DNA of 64,000 bases from CAZMBI01 sp964564675 (lineage in GTDB: Bacteria > Pseudomonadota > Alphaproteobacteria > Rickettsiales > UBA3002): assembly GCA_964564675.1 (NCBI GenBank), contig CAZMBI010000011.1:1-64000 (forward strand), written 5' to 3'. Below are positions 60,825 through 64,000 of this stretch, one piece after another. Both the position numbers and the translations under genes were made by a program. Positions within the stretch are counted from its first letter, which is position 1. Every line of letters begins with the position of its first letter. A model generated the notes under the pieces. It ran no database searches. It saw only the letters and a program-made list of their open reading frames with translations, and was not told where the DNA came from.

Positions 60825-62576
60825 TCACACCTGATTGACATCAAGCTCGCCGCTCACTTCCTCGGGGCCGAGCACCAGCTCATGGTGGGCGGCGCCGGCA
60901 GGGATCATGGGATAGACATTCTCGTCGCGGTCCACCCAGACATCGCAGATCACCGGGCCTTTGTGCGCCATCATCTCGTTGATGCGGTCATCGAGTTCGC
61001 CCGGCTTTTTGCAGCGCATCGCTTTCATGCCGTAGGCTTCGGCGAGCTTCACGAAATCGGGCAGCGAATCCATGTAGGATTCGGAATAGCGGTTGCCGTG
61101 GAACATCTCCTGCCACTGGCGCACCATGCCCATATAATGGTTATTGAGAATAAAGATTTTCACCGGCAGGCGATATTGCACGGCCGTGGAGAGCTCCTGA
61201 ATATTCATCAGAAACGAGGCCTCGCCGGTGACGCAGACCACCGTTTTATTCGGATGCGCCACCTGCACGCCGATGGCGGCCGGAAAGCCATAGCCCATGG
61301 TGCCAAGCCCGCCCGAGCTCATCCAGCGGTTAGGCTTGTCATACAGGATATGCTGCGCCGCCCACATCTGGTGCTGGCCGACATCGGTGGTGATGAAAAA
61401 ATCCTTGCGCCGGATGGCGACATACAGATGGCGCAGGGCTTTTTGCGGCTTGATGATATCGCCCGAATCCTTAAAGCCGAAACTGTCGCGCGCTCGCCAT
61501 TCGTCAATCTGCTTCCACCATTTGGCCAGCGCCACCTGGTTGGGCGTTGTTTTCTTTTTCTTCCACAGCGCGATCATCATCTCGATTACCTCGCCGACAT
61601 CGCCGACAATCGGCACATCGGCACGCACCACCTTGTTGATGGACGAGGCATCGATATCGACATGAATCTTTTTCGAGCCCTGCGAAAACCCGTCCAGCCG
61701 GCCGGTGACGCGGTCATCGAAGCGCGCGCCGAGATTGATCATCACGTCGCACTCGGCCATCGCCATATTGGCTTCAAGCGAGCCGTGCATGCCGGGCATG
61801 CCAAGAAACTGCTTGTCCGAACCCGGAAAGGCGCCAAGCCCCATCAGCGTGGTGGTGCAGGGAAAACCCGTCATATGCACGAGCTTGGTCAGGCTGTCTG
61901 AAGCGCCCGCATTGACCGCGCCGCCGCCAACATAAAATATCGGTCGCCGGGCTTTGGCCATCAGCGCCACGCCCGCTTCAACGGCTTTCTGGCTGGGTTT
62001 TCGCACCGGCTTATAGGAATGACGTTTGACCGTCGCCTTGCCGCGATAGGTGCCGGTGGCGTTTAAGATATCCTTGGGGATATCGACCAGCACCGGTCCC
62101 GGCCGGCCCGTTGCCGCCACGTGAAAGGCTTCGTTAACGATGCGGCCAACATCGTTGACATCCTTGACGAGGTAGTTGTGTTTGGTGCAGGGCCGCGTGA
62201 TACCGGTGACATCGGCCTCCTGAAAGGCGTCGGTGCCGATCAGGTGGCTGGGCACCTGGCCGGACACACACACCAGCGGAATGGAATCCATCAACGCATC
62301 AGTCAGTGCGGTGACGGTATTGGTCGCGCCCGGCCCTGAGGTCACCAGCATCGCCCCTACCTTGCCGGTGGAGCGGGCATAGCCCTCGGCGGCGTGGCCC
62401 GCGCCCTGCTCGTGGCGGACGAGAATATGGCGCAGCCGGTTCTGCTTGAACAGCGCGTCATAAATCGGCAGCACCGCGCCGCCGGGATAACCGAACACCA
62501 CATCGGTGCCGTTATCCAGCATGGCTTTAATCACCATCTCGGCCCCGGTCATCTGGCTGGTTTCATATTCGGTCAT
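60825..62576 (-). CDS. ilvB: Acetolactate synthase, catalytic subunit
   Basis: 583 aa. Thiamine-diphosphate enzyme that makes acetolactate from pyruvate. The catalytic Glu is in RHEQGAGHAAEGYARSTGKVG; the ThDP-binding motif is GEASFLMNIQELSTAVQY...NNHYMGMVRQWQ; the FAD segment and the central domain are intact. It is the first gene of an ilvB-ilvN pair, 120 bp downstream of miaA. Confidence 0.97.
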   Translation of the reverse strand: MTEYETSQMTGAEMVIKAMLDNGTDVVFGYPGGAVLPIYDALFKQNRLRHILVRHEQGAGHAAEGYARSTGKVGAMLVTSGPGATNTVTALTDALMDSIPLVCVSGQVPSHLIGTDAFQEADVTGITRPCTKHNYLVKDVNDVGRIVNEAFHVAATGRPGPVLVDIPKDILNATGTYRGKATVKRHSYKPVRKPSQKAVEAGVALMAKARRPIFYVGGGAVNAGASDSLTKLVHMTGFPCTTTLMGLGAFPGSDKQFLGMPGMHGSLEANMAMAECDVMINLGARFDDRVTGRLDGFSQGSKKIHVDIDASSINKVVRADVPIVGDVGEVIEMMIALWKKKKTTPNQVALAKWWKQIDEWRARDSFGFKDSGDIIKPQKALRHLYVAIRRKDFFITTDVGQHQMWAAQHILYDKPNRWMSSGGLGTMGYGFPAAIGVQVAHPNKTVVCVTGEASFLMNIQELSTAVQYRLPVKIFILNNHYMGMVRQWQEMFHGNRYSESYMDSLPDFVKLAEAYGMKAMRCKKPGELDDRINEMMAHKGPVICDVWVDRDENVYPMIPAGAAHHELVLGPEEVSGELDVNQV

Positions 62577-62696
62577 ACTATCCTCGTTTCATCCGCGTCA
62601 TTGGCATGTCTTTTGTATAATGCGCCATAAGATGGATTGCCGCGTCTCTTCGTGCGTGCACACCTTGCCATGGCGAAGCCAAGACTACAGGTTAGA

Positions 62697-63722
62697 CTAC
62701 CTGCCATTTTCCGCAAGATCAACGGCTTTCAGCGCCGCTTTATGGTCATCATAGGGCACCGCTTCGGCCCGCGGTATCTGGTGACGCAGCCAGGTTTCCT
62801 GCCGCTTGGCATAGTGGCGGGTATTTTGCTGCGCCTTGGCAATGGCATCTTCCAACGACATCTCCCCATGCAGGTAGGCCATCAGCTCCGGCAGGCCGTG
62901 AGCTTTGAGGATGGGATATTGGGATGATGGGATACTTGGATGATCGGGGTTTTTAGTCAGCTTTTTGTCGAGCATATCGCAGCTATCCCATTGGCCATCA
63001 ACCTTCTCCATCAGCGCCCGCACCTCCTTTAGTGCACCCATTTCCATCATGCTGTCAAACCGCGCATTAATCCGCGCATAAAGCACCTCGCGCGGGATGG
63101 CGACCTTGAAGCAGCGGAAGCGCTGCGGCTCGAATGGCGGCGGCGTGCGTTCCGCCTGCCATTCGGCGAGGCTGCGGCCGGTTTGCTCCATTACCTCCAG
63201 CGCGCGGATAATCCGCTGCGTATCGCCGGGTTTCAGCCGCGCCGCCATCACCGGGTCGATGCGCCGGAGGTATGAAAAAAGCCCCCTCTCCTTGAGGGAG
63301 GGGGTTGGGGGTGGGATTGCCTCAGCATATGCTAGCGCTTGCACTTTCCTGCGCACCGCCGACGAAATCTCCGGCACCGGAGCGATGCCTTCCATCAGGG
63401 TTTTGATATACATGCCGGTGCCACCAACCAGTATCGGCGTGCGCCCGGCGGCCAGCACGTCGTGAATCGCTTGCGTGGCCAGCTCGCACCAGGCAGCGGC
63501 GTGACCGTGAAAATCCCACGGCCAGATGCCATACAGACGATGCGGCACCTGCGCCATCTCCTCATCGCCCGGTCGCGCGGTGATAATCTGCAAATCCTGA
63601 TAACATTGCATCGCATCGGCATTGATGATGACAGCATTCAGCTTTTGCGCTAAATGAAGGCCAATCGCCGATTTGCCGCTCGCGGTCGGCCCCATCAGTA
63701 CGATAATGGGAGATTCGTTCAT
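62697..63722 (-). CDS. miaA: tRNA dimethylallyltransferase MiaA
   Basis: 341 aa. Transfers dimethylallyl to A37 of tRNAs reading UNN codons. P-loop GPTASGKS at 11-18, DAMQCYQDL, GGTGMYIKTL, and DTQRIIRALEVMEQTG are present. It is longer than usual: one extra segment holds PPPTPSLKERG after AYAEAI, and a second (about KLTKNPDHPSIPSSQYP) lies before ILKAHGLPEL. Both coincide with repeat elements in the DNA and keep the frame. The ATG at 63722 abuts the serB start on the other strand. Confidence 0.94.
   Translation of the reverse strand: MNESPIIVLMGPTASGKSAIGLHLAQKLNAVIINADAMQCYQDLQIITARPGDEEMAQVPHRLYGIWPWDFHGHAAAWCELATQAIHDVLAAGRTPILVGGTGMYIKTLMEGIAPVPEISSAVRRKVQALAYAEAIPPPTPSLKERGLFSYLRRIDPVMAARLKPGDTQRIIRALEVMEQTGRSLAEWQAERTPPPFEPQRFRCFKVAIPREVLYARINARFDSMMEMGALKEVRALMEKVDGQWDSCDMLDKKLTKNPDHPSIPSSQYPILKAHGLPELMAYLHGEMSLEDAIAKAQQNTRHYAKRQETWLRHQIPRAEAVPYDDHKAALKAVDLAENGR
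62911..62999 (-). repeat. In-frame word-repeat insertion in miaA, second
   Basis: Plus-strand words GATGGGATATTGGGATGATGG and GGATACTTGGATG repeat, and TGGGATA pairs with TATCCCA near 62990. It encodes about 25-30 residues absent from typical MiaA. Confidence 0.6.
63281..63317 (-). repeat. In-frame palindromic insertion in miaA, first
   Basis: CCCCCTC (63282-63288) and GAGGGGG (63298-63304) form a stem around TCCTTGAGG, followed by TTGGGGGTGGGA. On the gene strand it encodes PPPTPSLKERG. Confidence 0.75.
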
Positions 63723-64000
63723 ATGGCATACGTTACCACGGTGATCGCGCCTTTTGGTACCAAAAAACTGGATGAGTCCGTGCTCGCGCCATTGGTCGAG
63801 ATGCTGCACGCCAGCCCGCAGTGGCTAAGCGAGCGGGAAGCCTGTGATTTTTATCATGATGCCCCCCTTCTAACCTCCCCCCGTAAACGGGAGGAGGGAC
63901 AAGAAGCCCCCTCCCCCATTGATGGGGTTGATGCGCGAAAAAACGATGGATACCCATCGTTTTTTCTGGAGCAAGGGATGGGGTGGGGGCTCATCGAAGG
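63723..64000 (+). CDS. serB: Phosphoserine phosphatase, N-terminal fragment
   Basis: The frame runs from the ATG at 63723 off the right edge. The first 46 residues (MAYVTTVIAPFGTKKLDESV, then MLHASPQWLSEREACDFYH) match the N-terminal domain of alphaproteobacterial SerB, and serB beside miaA is a common arrangement. GGGAG 10 bp upstream, inside miaA, is the likely ribosome binding site. From codon 47 the frame enters a long repeat element that stays open to the window end, so whether the gene is intact cannot be told. Confidence 0.75.
   Translation, partial: MAYVTTVIAPFGTKKLDESVLAPLVEMLHASPQWLSEREACDFYHDAPLLTSPRKREEGQEAPSPIDGVDARKNDGYPSFFLEQGMGWGLIE
63868..63991 (+). repeat. Inverted-repeat element inside the serB frame
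   Basis: Outer arms near 63903-63919 (AGCCCCCTCCCCCAT) and 63979-63992 (ATGGGGTGGGGGCT) are nearly complementary. Inside, AAAAAACGATGG (63938-63949) is a perfect 12-bp match to 63954-63965. A smaller CCTCCCCCCG/CGGGAGGAGG hairpin lies to the left. It codes without stops through the window end. Confidence 0.8.

Noticed and set aside
60882..61901. 339-codon plus-strand frame opposite ilvB
   Set aside because: ilvB is certain from its ThDP motifs; the frame is a reverse-strand shadow.
63733..63957. Minus-strand 74-codon frame opposite serB
   Set aside because: It lies mostly in the repeat element and opposite the serB N-terminus, which has recognisable sequence.

Overview
The window looks like a chromosomal segment of an alphaproteobacterium, probably related to Rhodospirillales or Micavibrionales. 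It carries the CtrA/ChpT phosphorelay, CtrA boxes of the TTAA-N7-TTAA type, a flagellar export pair (fliI/fliJ), a chemotaxis operon, and two blocks whose order fits my recollection of that class: hslV-hslU/hisB-hisH-hisA-hisF, and miaA-ilvB-ilvN-ilvC-leuA-mreBCD-mrdA-rodA. Coding sequence is mostly GC-rich; a few orphan genes are clearly AT-richer. The species cannot be fixed from the sequence alone.

Layout. 0-1.5 kb: 5' end of tuf, an orphan gene, and tRNA-Gly(TCC) whose 3' end is duplicated. 1.5-6.5 kb: isocitrate lyase, propionyl-CoA carboxylase beta subunit, radA. 6.7-9.5 kb: a 919-residue orphan that joins a divergent adenosine-deaminase domain to a LOG/SLOG-like domain, set between radA and the Mla lipid-transport genes. 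9.4-15.4 kb: mlaF, mlaE, alr, hslU, a DUF1176 protein, hslV, hisB. 15.5-19.4 kb: hisH, hisA, hisF with small genes between them. 19.5-25.6 kb: two large palindromic repeats, a CAT-anticodon tRNA and a lipid-modification cluster (FAD oxidoreductase, DUF1365, CFA-type methyltransferase, chalcone-isomerase-like protein, MFS, DUF3833). 25.6-30.2 kb: sugar MFS, GH65 phosphorylase, beta-phosphoglucomutase. 30.2-38 kb: MscS, an outer-membrane barrel, Dps, ferredoxin reductase and ferredoxin, nitroreductase, and a polyamine pair. 38.2-49.4 kb: flagellar and chemotaxis genes, ctrA and chpT, interrupted by an AT-rich islet with a zincin-like protein. 49.5-55.1 kb: rod-shape and elongasome genes. 55.2-64 kb: branched-chain amino acid genes, a glycosyltransferase flanked by two cysteine-rich paralogues, miaA, and the start of serB.

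Two themes go beyond routine annotation. First, short inverted-repeat elements built from repeated simple words occur between genes and also inside reading frames without breaking them: in hisH, hisF, miaA (twice) and serB, which gives these enzymes extra peptide segments. Second, there are several orphan proteins of possible defence, effector or envelope function: the deaminase-SLOG fusion, the HEGGH protein, and the cysteine-rich pair with identical cysteine spacing.

Physiology suggested: an aerobic, motile, rod-shaped bacterium with the glyoxylate shunt, propionyl-CoA carboxylation, histidine and branched-chain amino acid synthesis, phosphorolysis of an alpha-linked disaccharide, and polyamine synthesis. 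All functional calls rest on motifs and remembered family features; no database search was run.
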